Origin: Paraburkholderia fungorum | Lineage (GTDB): Bacteria; Pseudomonadota; Gammaproteobacteria; Burkholderiales; Burkholderiaceae | DNA length: 64,000 nt | Assembly: GCF_902833645.1 (NCBI RefSeq) | Contig: NZ_CADFGE010000009.1 | Coordinates: 275,719-339,718, forward strand | Direction of reading: 5' to 3' | Shown here: piece by piece, positions 54,111 through 62,067 of the stretch | Layout: every line of letters starts with the position of its first letter | Position numbering within the stretch: the first letter of the stretch is position 1 | The notes under the pieces: generated by a model | The model's input: the letters and a program-made list of their open reading frames with translations, nothing else | What the model was told of the DNA's origin: nothing | The model's database searches: none | Made by a program: the position numbers and the translations under genes

Positions 54111-54593
54111 ATGGATGAAATTATGGGCTCGTGGTTCAAATACCTGGTCCGTCTGTTGGGTATCGCGGCAGTGGTCGCGGTGCTCGTATCAATATTTAGC
54201 AAGAACAAGGCCGAGACCGAAGTTGCGAACCTGACGCAGTTATCATCGAGTATTCAGAACGCTTATACAGGTCAAACGACGTTCGCTGGCCTCACGACGT
54301 CGGTTGCGTCGAATATCGCGCCATCCGCGATGGTCAGCGGAACGACCTTGGTGAACCAGTGGGGCGGGGATGTGACGGTGCAAGTGGATGCGAACTCATC
54401 GCAGTTTGACGTGATCGAAGACACGGTGCCGAGCTCCGGTTGTATCGACTTGGTCGAAAAAGCATCGAACTACGTTCAGTTGACGCTTGATGGCACGACC
54501 TACACGTCAACAACGCCGCTGTCTCCAGCACAAGCGATCTCGGGCTGCAACTCGGCCTCGACGCAAAATATCACGTTCGTGTTTGGTCATTGA
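54111..54593 (+). CDS. pilS: PilS-like major type IVb pilin, unusual N-terminus
   Basis: 160 residues. A hydrophobic N-terminal helix (YLVRLLGIAAVVAVLVSIF) is followed by the PilS globular pattern (LTQLSSSIQNAYTGQTTFAG; PSAMVSG) and two Cys (CIDLVE and SGCNSAS) that would form the D-region disulfide. Normal prepilins have a leader ending in Gly before a hydrophobic residue and Glu at +5. Here translation begins MDEIMGSWFKY with no such motif. The start is firm: GAGAGGGG precedes it and an in-frame stop lies six codons upstream. PilV starts similarly (MDEV). Confidence 0.8.
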   Translation: MDEIMGSWFKYLVRLLGIAAVVAVLVSIFSKNKAETEVANLTQLSSSIQNAYTGQTTFAGLTTSVASNIAPSAMVSGTTLVNQWGGDVTVQVDANSSQFDVIEDTVPSSGCIDLVEKASNYVQLTLDGTTYTSTTPLSPAQAISGCNSASTQNITFVFGH

Positions 54594-54613
54594 TCGGTTT
54601 TTGAGGCTGAGGC

Positions 54614-55660
54614 ATGGCGGATACGTTGCACGACATCATCTGGTCAGATCTCTGTGTGAGCAAAGACCCACGACACGGCTGGTTCAAGGCGACTCCTGAC
54701 TCGATGGTGGCTTCGCCAGTGCCTGCTGCAATGTTTGAGGAGGCGATAGAGTTCTATCGCCTCCTCGAGTCGACGTGGAGAACGCGGGGCATCGACGCGT
54801 CGCGATACGGATTTCCAATCGACTGGCCTCCGGAGCACGGAACGCGTCTGCGCGTGAAGCGTATAGGTCTCGCGAACGGTGAGCATGTGTTCATTTGTAG
54901 GGCCTTTCGGTTTAAACCTAAGTCGTTCGAAGAACTTAGGATGGTGCCATCCCTCGCGAAGCGTTTGCTTTCGCCGGAAATTAAGAGTGGCATAGGCCTA
55001 TTCTTGGGGCGCCCAGGCGCAGGAAAGACCACGACCGCCTGCGCGTACATCCGAGAGCGGGCACGGCGTCTTGGCGGGGTGACGTGGACGAGCGAAGGAC
55101 CAGTCGAAATCGATATTGCAGGGCGACATGAGAACGGGTACATCCATCAATGCGAGATCGACAGCCCGGAGCAGATGGCGGAATCAATTCGCGATCTTGC
55201 CCGGGCAACACCAAATGTTCTTTTTGTCGGTGAAGTGCTGGATGACCAGACCGCAGAGGTTGTTGCCCAAGCGGCAAAAATGGGGTTTCTTGTCCTTTGC
55301 ACCTACCACGGAGCCGACCTCATCAACGGAATCGAGCGGTTCGCTCGGGCCGCGGGCCGGGGTGATGTGTCTCCGCAATTTGTGGAAGCATTCCGCTTTG
55401 CCGTGCACCTCGATTTGAGATTGGCCACGCCAAGTGCGCCGGCAAGCACACGGCCAAGTCAAGATAGCTTGATCGGGTCGCTACCGACTGGCAATCCGCC
55501 GCGTAGTTTGTCGGTCCGCGCGCTGTTTCTGCCGAACGAGGTCGATGCGGGTCGGGGACATATGAAGAGAGGCGAATTCAGTATGCTGGGCAGCGAAGTC
55601 GACCGGCAGAAGGGGGAGCTTCTCAAGGAGTTATCCGAAATGAATTTATCAAAAAGGTGA
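54614..55660 (+). CDS. pilT: PilT/PilU-like pilus ATPase
   Basis: 348 residues. A GspE-superfamily motor with Walker A GRPGAGKTTT (about 132-141), an Asp-box region (WTSEGPVEIDIAG) and Walker B-like NVLFVGEVLDDQ. It lacks the four-Cys zinc site of the assembly ATPase, which fits the retraction class. R64 uses the name pilT for a lytic transglycosylase, but in PAPI-1 the second ATPase carries this name, so the symbol is by analogy. It probably retracts pili to draw mating cells together. Confidence 0.82.
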   Translation: MADTLHDIIWSDLCVSKDPRHGWFKATPDSMVASPVPAAMFEEAIEFYRLLESTWRTRGIDASRYGFPIDWPPEHGTRLRVKRIGLANGEHVFICRAFRFKPKSFEELRMVPSLAKRLLSPEIKSGIGLFLGRPGAGKTTTACAYIRERARRLGGVTWTSEGPVEIDIAGRHENGYIHQCEIDSPEQMAESIRDLARATPNVLFVGEVLDDQTAEVVAQAAKMGFLVLCTYHGADLINGIERFARAAGRGDVSPQFVEAFRFAVHLDLRLATPSAPASTRPSQDSLIGSLPTGNPPRSLSVRALFLPNEVDAGRGHMKRGEFSMLGSEVDRQKGELLKELSEMNLSKR

Positions 55661-55664
55661 CACC

Positions 55665-56159
55665 GTGCGATATATGGCTCTCTTCGTCTTCGCGATGATG
55701 TCCGTCGCGCTGACGTTGGCACGGCATCAGGCGAGCTCGTCGGTCCCGAATGTACAGGTTGTAAATATCGCCTCTGCAGCAGCACAGTTTTTGAATTACC
55801 GGTCTGCCGTGATGGCATTCATGGGGGCAAACCCGACCTACACGGGGACCCTATCCACGAGTCAGTTGGCGCCCTACAACCACGGATTCTCGGCGTCTTT
55901 TACGTCGCAATATGCAGCCGGTAACGCGATCTCGGCAATAAGCAACGGGTATGAAGTCACGGTCTATGCCGCGCTGCCAGTCGGGACTCTAGAAACGTTA
56001 CTCGAGCAAACGGGGGACGACGTCTCGTTTGGCGTATCGGCAGGATCGACGTGGACGTCCAAGGCGCTGGAGGCTGGCGTGGTGCCCACGCCGCAGCCGT
56101 TGAACACATCCTTGGCGTCGGCGGGGGACATTGTGTCGGTCTTTGAAAGTAGGAACTAA
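55665..56159 (+). CDS. pilM: PilM-like pilus protein
   Basis: 164 residues. An N-terminal hydrophobic segment (MALFVFAMMSVALTLARHQA) acts as signal or anchor, and the rest (AAQFLNYRSAVMAFMGANPT; GNAISAISNGYEVTVYAALP) matches the pattern of PilM in R64-type type IVb systems (about 145 residues). GTG start at 55665 with AAGGTGA upstream; four bases after the ATPase stop. In PAPI-1 the corresponding gene also lies at the distal end. Exact role unknown. Confidence 0.7.
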   Translation: MRYMALFVFAMMSVALTLARHQASSSVPNVQVVNIASAAAQFLNYRSAVMAFMGANPTYTGTLSTSQLAPYNHGFSASFTSQYAAGNAISAISNGYEVTVYAALPVGTLETLLEQTGDDVSFGVSAGSTWTSKALEAGVVPTPQPLNTSLASAGDIVSVFESRN

Positions 56160-56161
56160 TC

Positions 56162-57520
56162 ATGGATGAAGTTCTCGCGGCGCTGTTCGCTGTCGTCATC
56201 GGCCTCGTATATTTTCCGAAGGTCTCCAACGCAGTCGCTGCACAAGCCCACACGATGCGGGACGTCACTACTGCCCGGCAGCAGCAGCTATGGGTGTCGG
56301 CCGTCACGAACTACGTGAATGCAAACTTGGCGACGTTAGAGTCGTCGACTGGCGGGACGCCGGCACCAATCACGAGTAACGTGATGTCGACCAGCGGCCT
56401 GGGATTGCCGACGGGGTTCACCGGGAAAAATCCGTTTAATCAAACCTGGCAAGCTGCGATCAGCCAGCCGACTGCGGGCAACCTGCAAGTGTTGATCTAC
56501 GCGACCGGCGGGGACGTCATTTCTGATCAGGAGCTGGGATTGATTGCACGAGCCGCAAACGGGGCCGGAGGGTTGATCCCGTCGAACAACTCCGGCATCT
56601 ACTCCGGCGCATCCCAGAACGCGTACGGTGCCTTTGGCGCATGGAAGATTTCTACGAGCGGTTATTCGGTGGGCGCGGCGGGCGGTAGTCCTGCAACGCT
56701 CCTTATGTTCAGCAATGGAGGCCTACAGAGCAACTATCTTTATCGCAATGCGATTCCAGGGCAAGCGCAGCTTAACGATATGAACACGGCGCTCGGGATG
56801 AACGGTAACAACATCACAAACGTAGGCCAATTGCAAGCAAACGCCGGCAATGGTGTGCAAATCGGAAGCTCTTTGTTTTACGGCGACACGGCTAATTCCG
56901 CGATCCGACAGAACGGCGCGCTCTTTGTGCAGAATCAGGCAGGCACCGCCGCAGCACCGATCAATACTGGAACGGCAAGTGTTTCGGGGGACGTCAACGC
57001 GTCGGGAAGTTTCAATGCTGCCGGGAACGTAACTGCTGGGGGCAGCGCGAGTATCAGCGGAAATATAACCGCCGGCGGCGTGATCCAAGGCGGGCTCCTG
57101 TTCTCGACGGGGAACGCCCAAGTTAATGGAAGCATACAGGTTAACGGCAACACTAATACAAGCGGCAACGTTAATGTCGGCGGATATGTCGTCGTGAACG
57201 GTGCCGCAAGCCCGGGTGCGGGCTGCCCAGGACCCCAATACATCGGCCAGGGACCCACTGGGCCACTTCTTTGCGAATCCGGTGTGTGGACCGCCGGTGC
57301 TCAATTCAATCCGAAGGTCTACGCGTCCGTTAATGGCGATAGTGGAACAATAGGGCCATATAACTGGTGTTTCATGATGGATGCGACCGTTACCGATACG
57401 AGCGCCTTTGGGAGTGTGGGCGTTACCTTGATCGCCGACGGCGGGGCTGGAAATCGCTTTTTCAATGTACACAACTCCCACGCCGGCGTAACAAACCCGA
57501 TCATCTATGCATGCTTTTAG
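56162..57520 (+). CDS. pilV: PilV pilus-tip adhesin, shufflon constant region joined to cassette A
   Basis: 452 residues. The N-terminal hydrophobic stretch (MDEVLAALFAVVIGLVYF) is followed by the shufflon constant region (residues 1-369), with PilV-like strand repeats such as NVTAGGSASISGNITAGGVI and GNTNTSGNVNVGGYVVVNG. At 57271-57289 the 19-bp recombination site encodes CESGVW, and from 57290 cassette A supplies the variable end (NPKVYASVNGDSGTIGPYNW...). In R64 the cassette decides which recipient lipopolysaccharide is recognised in liquid mating. As with PilS there is no canonical prepilin leader. AGGA precedes the start. Confidence 0.9.
   Translation: MDEVLAALFAVVIGLVYFPKVSNAVAAQAHTMRDVTTARQQQLWVSAVTNYVNANLATLESSTGGTPAPITSNVMSTSGLGLPTGFTGKNPFNQTWQAAISQPTAGNLQVLIYATGGDVISDQELGLIARAANGAGGLIPSNNSGIYSGASQNAYGAFGAWKISTSGYSVGAAGGSPATLLMFSNGGLQSNYLYRNAIPGQAQLNDMNTALGMNGNNITNVGQLQANAGNGVQIGSSLFYGDTANSAIRQNGALFVQNQAGTAAAPINTGTASVSGDVNASGSFNAAGNVTAGGSASISGNITAGGVIQGGLLFSTGNAQVNGSIQVNGNTNTSGNVNVGGYVVVNGAASPGAGCPGPQYIGQGPTGPLLCESGVWTAGAQFNPKVYASVNGDSGTIGPYNWCFMMDATVTDTSAFGSVGVTLIADGGAGNRFFNVHNSHAGVTNPIIYACF
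57271..57289 (+). repeat. sfx-like site 1 (in pilV)
   Basis: TTGCGAATCCGGTGTGTGG, forward, in frame as CESGVW at the constant/variable junction of PilV. It matches the R64 sfx pattern TGCCAATCCGGTNNNTGG (CQSGxW). Confidence 0.92.
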
Positions 57521-57537
57521 CCGGGTCGCAAAGCGTT
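57521..57537 (-). repeat. Relic of a reverse sfx-like site
   Basis: CCGGGTCGCAAAGCGTT directly after the cassette A stop resembles the end and flank of reverse site 2 (CCGGATTCGCAAAGCGTT at 58061-58078). It is too decayed to call functional. Confidence 0.45.
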
Positions 57538-57604
57538 TGTTCGCCGGCTAGGCGCCGAATATCTCTCGTCCCGCTTCGCGCTGCGCCAGAACGCGCGCGC
57601 ACTG

Positions 57605-57783
57605 ACGTCGCAGCCCGCAACGTTACGGGCGACCACACTCTTGACCACATCGACGGCGTGGCAAACCTTGTTGCTACACCACCGGTGTTTGCGACCGACG
57701 CTGTTTGGTTTGGGTCTTCCGTAAGCACCTGACTTCCTTGCCTCGCGTGCTTGCTTTTCTTAGATGCTCCGCATAGTGACCGG
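57605..57783 (+). pseudogene. Decayed PilV cassette, relic of cassette I
   Basis: The stretch ends in codons for ATDAVWFGSSVST, closely matching the AADAVWFGSCVKT end of cassette I (63771-63977, minus). Similarity continues past the stop codon for about 50 bases (ACCTGACTTCC... followed by CGCGTGCTT). Upstream, VTGDH...DGVA aligns weakly with LTGNG...DGAV, and a middle part is missing. No intact recombination site precedes it, so it cannot be used as a cassette. Confidence 0.6.
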
Positions 57784-57798
57784 ACGCACTCTCCGTGA

Positions 57799-58053
57799 TT
57801 ACGTAAAGTCTAAACATGTCGCCCAGGTGCCGAAGGATGCCCCTTGGCATCCGGACCCGGTGTTGCAAGTGGAAATATTCCAATCGTACTGTCCGCTAGA
57901 GTTCGGCCCAGAAGCCGGAACGACTTCTGGGTCAACATTCTGATACGTGTCGTACTGCGTGAGCGCACAGTAGGCATGCCACCCAATGTCCCACGTTCCG
58001 TTTGCAGCGGGAAATACAAATTGCGCAATCTGAGGCGTCTTAGAACCAGTTGT
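57799..58053 (-). CDS. Silent PilV cassette B (reverse)
   Basis: About 84 codons in frame with reverse site 2 (TTGSKTPQIAQFVFPAANGT; DIGWHAYCALTQYDTYQNVD; CQGASFGTWATCLDFT). It has no start of its own; it becomes the PilV C-terminus after inversion between sites 1 and 2. Several Cys and aromatic residues suit a folded adhesin tip. Confidence 0.85.
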   Translation of the reverse strand, partial: TTGSKTPQIAQFVFPAANGTWDIGWHAYCALTQYDTYQNVDPEVVPASGPNSSGQYDWNISTCNTGSGCQGASFGTWATCLDFT

Positions 58054-58072
58054 CCACACACCGGATTCGCAA
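58054..58072 (-). repeat. sfx-like site 2 (reverse)
   Basis: An exact reverse copy of the 19-bp site. With site 1 it forms a convergent pair bounding about 800 bases; with site 3 a divergent pair around the toxin-antitoxin genes. Confidence 0.9.
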
Positions 58073-58102
58073 AGCGTTCTGGAGCCCAGCGCACATACGG
58101 AA

Positions 58103-58123
58103 ACGGCCGCATGGAGCGGCCGT
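58103..58123 (-). terminator. Hairpin after the toxin-antitoxin operon
   Basis: ACGGCCGC and GCGGCCGT form a perfect 8-bp stem with a five-base loop, followed on the minus strand by TTT. It sits 50 bases after the stop of the HTH gene and probably terminates it. Confidence 0.55.
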
Positions 58124-58172
58124 CAAAGCGAATAGGAAGAAGCGTCCCCGGTCTGGACAACCATGTCCTTAT

Positions 58173-58547
58173 CTAGTCGATCATCACGCGCAGATCTACG
58201 CTCGACGCGACGGCCCGGACGACCTTGTGTGTCCCATGGCCAGCGTTTGGCGCAATCTCAACAGATACGAGCCCTGCGGCCACCAATGCGTCGATGTCGC
58301 GCTTCACCGCACTGCGATCACGATGCAGCCGCTCGGCGATGCCCGTGATCGATGCTGGCTCCGCCTTCACCGCGCGGAAGACGCCGATGCGCGCCTGCGT
58401 CAGCAGCTGCGCAACGTCGGCTGGGTCCTCGAACGTGATGATGCGCGTTTCAGTGAGTGGCTCGCCGCGATCGGCGAGGCGCGCGACACGCTTGCCGCGT
58501 GCGAAGAAGTCAGCTTCTGTTTCTGTTCCGATGTGGGTTCTGCTCAT
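58173..58547 (-). CDS. HTH (HVO_A0114-like) putative antitoxin
   Basis: 124 residues. The C-terminal half is a winged helix (ARIGVFRAVKAEPASITGIA; LHRDRSAVKRDIDALVAAGL) in the MarR-like HVO_A0114 style, and the N-terminus is acidic and flexible. Proteins of this kind are encoded beside TumE-type toxins. The start overlaps the stop of the upstream toxin-like gene by four bases (ATGA). It probably neutralises the partner and represses the operon. Located between shufflon sites 2 and 3. Confidence 0.7.
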   Translation of the reverse strand: MSRTHIGTETEADFFARGKRVARLADRGEPLTETRIITFEDPADVAQLLTQARIGVFRAVKAEPASITGIAERLHRDRSAVKRDIDALVAAGLVSVEIAPNAGHGTHKVVRAVASSVDLRVMID

Positions 58548-58840
58548 GATGTGCTCCGCAATGCGGTCCAGTCACGCGCGAACTGGTCCTCGATATCCTC
58601 AAAGCTGACGAAGTCGACTGGCTCCACCTGACCGAAATGGTGCCGGTGATGAAAGCCGTGCGCGTTGTCGTAGCCGATCACCCGACCGTTGTCACCGTGG
58701 TAGATCTCATGATTGATGTAGGCAAGGTTGTAGCGCGTGACCGTACCGGTCTCGTCCACCCACACCTCGCGGCGCAACTCGCCGTTGCCTCGCCGCTTCG
58801 TAATTACGTGCCGTTCGTCGTGGATCTTCCTCTCAGCCAT
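58544..58840 (-). CDS. TumE/DUF6516-like putative toxin
   Basis: 98 residues. The pattern HVITKRRGNGELRREVWVDE, TVTRYNLAYINHEIYHGDNG and GYDNAHGFHHRHHFGQVEPV, rich in His and ending before an acidic tail (FEDIEDQFARDW), is that of the TumE/DUF6516 family of small toxins. The partner HTH gene overlaps it by four bases in the usual toxin-first order. The enzymatic target of the family is not established. A toxin-antitoxin pair inside a recombining array could stabilise it against deletion (inference). Confidence 0.65.
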   Translation of the reverse strand: MAERKIHDERHVITKRRGNGELRREVWVDETGTVTRYNLAYINHEIYHGDNGRVIGYDNAHGFHHRHHFGQVEPVDFVSFEDIEDQFARDWTALRSTS

Positions 58841-58896
58841 GACGCATTATATCACGGCTGAAAATCCGATAGAAGGGCACCACGCCGCGCTCAGGG

Positions 58897-58915
58897 TTGC
58901 GAATCCGGTGTGTGG
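58897..58915 (+). repeat. sfx-like site 3 (forward)
   Basis: An exact forward copy of the 19-bp site, leading into cassette C. Together with reverse site 2 it flanks the toxin-antitoxin genes. Confidence 0.9.
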
Positions 58916-59140
58916 TCTAGCGGTGGGTTCAGCTCGTACATCCAGGTCGGCTGGTACAACAACACGCATGAGGCTGGCATCGGGATTGGCTGGTACAAAT
59001 TCTGTTGGATAAGCGGCGTGAACGGGCCGAACAACAACGGAGGTGTCACGCCCTCGGGCCAGTCTGGCGACCTCTTCTACTGGTCTGTCGAAAACAACTC
59101 TCCGGACAGTTCGAACATTCTCGTCTCCTGCATGTCGTGA
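58916..59140 (+). CDS. Silent PilV cassette C
   Basis: About 74 codons after site 3 (SSGGFSSYIQVGWYNNTHEA; WYKFCWISGVNGPNNNGGVT; NNSPDSSNILVSCMS). It is clearly paralogous to cassette G at 62895, sharing VNGPNNN and ENNSPDSS. The methyltransferase gene begins about 60 bases after its stop in the same direction. Confidence 0.85.
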   Translation, partial: SSGGFSSYIQVGWYNNTHEAGIGIGWYKFCWISGVNGPNNNGGVTPSGQSGDLFYWSVENNSPDSSNILVSCMS

Positions 59141-59201
59141 CCGTTACAGCGCCTCCGAAGGAGTAAAATCGCCGTTTTTCCCCGAGTTCGAGGATGTACC
59201 T

Positions 59202-59897
59202 TTGCCTGCTATCGACCTGATCCGCAAAATAGTGCCGCGGCGCCTTTTGGTAACCGCACGCCTTCAGGGAATTTTCTTTGGAGAGCACGGCCACATCAAA
59301 CAAATTAACGGGATGCCCGTAGATGGCGACGGTAAGTTCCAGCCGTGGCTGACCTATCCCCTTATCGAGTACCTGAACGGATTTGACTTCTCTGGCAAAG
59401 ACGTCTTCGAGTTCGGTTCCGGCGCGTCGACCTTGTATTGGGCTGATCGGGCTCGAAGTGTGACAAGCGTGGAATTCGACCCGGGCTGGTACGAAACACT
59501 AAAACCGAAGTTACCCGGAAATGCCACGCTGATCCACGAGAACGACGGACACCGGTATGCGGATGCTCCGAAGACATTCGGCCCCCGCCACTTTGATGTC
59601 GTCGTCGTAGACGGTGCTGAACGCTATAGGTCCGCACGCACAGCGATCGATGTGGTCGCTCTGGGCGGCATGATTATCTTGGACAACGCGGAGTGGTATC
59701 CGCACACGGCGGACATGATCGCCGACGCTGGCTTTATCGAAATTCGGTTTAGCGGCTTCTCGCCGATTAACGCGTTCACGGCCACGTCGAGCATCTTCCT
59801 GAGTAGATCATTCGCATTCCCTCGATCAGGAGCAGCTAGGCTTCCGCCGCGGGGTGGAAGGGCTCTCTCTGATGGAGCGCTTGACGACGGCGCCTGA
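59202..59897 (+). CDS. Class I SAM-dependent methyltransferase inside the shufflon
   Basis: 231 residues. The Rossmann motif I reads DVFEFGSGASTLYWADRA (about 66-83), followed by an acidic ribose-binding residue (VTSVEFDPGW), a FDVVVVDGAERYRSAR block and GGMIILDNAEWYP. This resembles methyltransferases of the FkbM/methyltransf_24 kind that act on sugars or small molecules. A TTG at 59202 with GAGG seven bases upstream is the best start; the open frame upstream overlaps cassette C in another phase. It lies 109 bases before the acyltransferase gene, suggesting a two-gene surface-modification unit. Its C-terminal 30 residues are Pro/Arg/Gly-rich and may be non-conserved. Confidence 0.75.
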   Translation: MPAIDLIRKIVPRRLLVTARLQGIFFGEHGHIKQINGMPVDGDGKFQPWLTYPLIEYLNGFDFSGKDVFEFGSGASTLYWADRARSVTSVEFDPGWYETLKPKLPGNATLIHENDGHRYADAPKTFGPRHFDVVVVDGAERYRSARTAIDVVALGGMIILDNAEWYPHTADMIADAGFIEIRFSGFSPINAFTATSSIFLSRSFAFPRSGAARLPPRGGRALSDGALDDGA

Positions 59898-60006
59898 TGC
59901 GACTGGAGGGACTCGCCAACGTAGAAGTGGTCCGCGCGGTTTCGAGCCATCGTTCGACCATTTCCTTAGTTAATGTCTCCGGTCCTCGCTGAGAGGATCC
60001 AAGCGC

Positions 60007-62025
60007 ATGCTGCAAACTCGCAAAACGCCTGTTCATCTTTCTCCTAACTACCGGCCTGATATCGACGGTCTGCGCGCCATTGCCGTGATCGCGGTGATGC
60101 TTTGTCATGCCGGTTATGCGGCGTTCGCGGGTGGCTTTACCGGCGTCGACGTGTTCTTCACGATCTCGGGATTTGTCGTGACAACTTCGCTGCTGGGCGA
60201 TCTGTCGCGCGACTCGTTTTCGTTCAAGGAATTTTATGCGCGCAGGGCGAAGCGCCTAGCTCCTGCGTTGTATGTGATGCTGGCAGTTACCTTTGCGTTC
60301 AGTATCCTCTTTTCGTTTCCAGACGATACTTTCCATCTGGCGAAGAATATTCTTGCCGTTGCGACGATGACATCGAATATTTTTCTGTCGAAGCAGACCG
60401 GATATTTCGATGCAGCGGCGGCTGATCAGCCGTTGTTGCACACTTGGTCGCTTTCCGTCGAGGAGCAGTTTTACGTCGTCCTCCCGTTGCTGTTGTACGG
60501 ACTGCATCGCAAGGCACGAGGCTGGGCGCTGCCGGCGTTCGCCGTGCTTGCCGCAGCATCGTTCGCATACGCGATCTTCGAGGAGCATAGAGCAACAACC
60601 GGCGCGTACTACTTCGCGCAAAACCGTGCTTTTGAATTTCTCGTCGGCACGCTGCTCGCGCTGGTTGAATTCCACCGTCAGCCTGTTCGGTCAAAGTGGT
60701 TTGACCTGGTCTTTCTTGCTGGCATCGTGACAGTGCTGCTCGGTGTGTTCGGATTCAGCGCGACGACGCAGTTTCCTGGCATCGGTGCGATCGTGCCGTG
60801 CGGTGGCGCACTGCTCATCATCTTCGCTGGCCGGCGAGCCGTGGTGTTGCACCGGGTCTTGGCTAACGATGCCGCAGTGTTTATTGGCCGTGTCTCTTAC
60901 CCGCTGTACCTGTGGCACTGGCCAGTCTATTTCGCGCTCCGGCGACTCGATCTGGCCTCGCCCAAAGGTTACGCTATCGCGATCGGCATAGCCTTCGTGC
61001 TCTCCGTATTGACGTATCTATACATCGAGAGCGCTGCACGTCATACCGTCATGCCAGCGCGCCGGGCTTTGCTTTCCTTCCTTGTGCTCCCGCTGCTTGT
61101 CTCCGGACTGCTTGCCGGAACCGCGAAGCTTTCCGATGGATTTCTCTTTGCGTACCCCGAGAAAATCCGCAACGACGTCCACTGGTCCGGAGACTCGTTG
61201 TTTGATATGCCACGCGGCAAGAAATGCTGGTCCCAAATTGCTGTGACAGATGAGGCCACGTGTACGCTTGGCGATCCCGCGGCGAACGACAAGGCGATTC
61301 TTTGGGGCGACTCGCACGCGTATCACCTGATTTACTTCTTCGATCGTCTCGGCAAGGAAAAGCACATTGCGATTCACGATGTCGGCTTCACCCTCTGTCC
61401 GCCAATCGAGAACGAGCCCGCGAAGCCCGGATACATGCCGTTTCTCGAAGATCATTTGCATTGCGTCGCCCACGACAAGGCCGTCATGTCGTACGTGCTT
61501 TCGCGACCCGACATTAAGATGGTGTTCATGGCGTCTGCCTGGCAAAACTATCAGAACCTGTCGACCGATCCGAACGCAGGCCCGAACGGGCACGGGTTCC
61601 TGCCTGGCCAGCTTGAGAACGCGCTGAGCGACACCATCGCGAAGTTGTCGGCCGCCGGCAAACATGTAGTTTTGATGAACGACGTGCCGACGATTCCGAT
61701 GGATCTGATTAACTGCGACTTTAACAACGATCTTCTTTTCCCAATCCATCGGCACCTTTGCCAGTTCGATGCGTCGATAGCGCGCGAACAACATGCTCCG
61801 ATCGCTGCAATGCTGCGAAGGATAAGAGAAGGGAACCCCGCTGTAGACATCATGCATACATACGACGTCCCGTGCTCGGAAACCGTGTGTAATCTCAATT
61901 TCGATGGATTGCCGATCTACCGGTTTGACGACTATCACCACCTGAGTGCGGCTGGCAGCTCACTTTTGTTTCCCAAATACATGCAACGGCATCCACTGGA
62001 ATTGCAGGCGATCTTGTCTCGATGA
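60007..62025 (+). CDS. Acyltransferase-3 / SGNH O-acyltransferase inside the shufflon
   Basis: 672 residues, the normal length for two-domain OafA-type enzymes. The N-terminal acyltransferase-3 domain has about ten membrane spans and begins YRPDIDGLRAIAVIAVMLCH, with GVDVFFTISGFV, FYARRAKRLAPAL and HTWSLSVEEQFYV. The C-terminal periplasmic SGNH domain has GDSH near 434 and DDYHHLS near 641. Such enzymes O-acetylate lipopolysaccharide O-antigen, capsule or other surface glycans. AGAGGATCC precedes the ATG. It is bounded by shufflon sites 3 and 4. Confidence 0.9.
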   Translation: MLQTRKTPVHLSPNYRPDIDGLRAIAVIAVMLCHAGYAAFAGGFTGVDVFFTISGFVVTTSLLGDLSRDSFSFKEFYARRAKRLAPALYVMLAVTFAFSILFSFPDDTFHLAKNILAVATMTSNIFLSKQTGYFDAAAADQPLLHTWSLSVEEQFYVVLPLLLYGLHRKARGWALPAFAVLAAASFAYAIFEEHRATTGAYYFAQNRAFEFLVGTLLALVEFHRQPVRSKWFDLVFLAGIVTVLLGVFGFSATTQFPGIGAIVPCGGALLIIFAGRRAVVLHRVLANDAAVFIGRVSYPLYLWHWPVYFALRRLDLASPKGYAIAIGIAFVLSVLTYLYIESAARHTVMPARRALLSFLVLPLLVSGLLAGTAKLSDGFLFAYPEKIRNDVHWSGDSLFDMPRGKKCWSQIAVTDEATCTLGDPAANDKAILWGDSHAYHLIYFFDRLGKEKHIAIHDVGFTLCPPIENEPAKPGYMPFLEDHLHCVAHDKAVMSYVLSRPDIKMVFMASAWQNYQNLSTDPNAGPNGHGFLPGQLENALSDTIAKLSAAGKHVVLMNDVPTIPMDLINCDFNNDLLFPIHRHLCQFDASIAREQHAPIAAMLRRIREGNPAVDIMHTYDVPCSETVCNLNFDGLPIYRFDDYHHLSAAGSSLLFPKYMQRHPLELQAILSR

Positions 62026-62067
62026 GTTGGGGTTTACCGTCTACGTGCCGTGCGCCTCTTGACCACG

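Noticed and set aside
59043..59201. N-terminal extension of the methyltransferase into cassette C
   Set aside because: It would overlap cassette C in another phase, and its sequence is unlike the family; a TTG with GAGG at 59202 is preferred.
61018..61941. 307-codon minus-strand frame inside the acyltransferase gene
   Set aside because: Antisense shadow; the plus strand has a full acyltransferase-3/SGNH protein.
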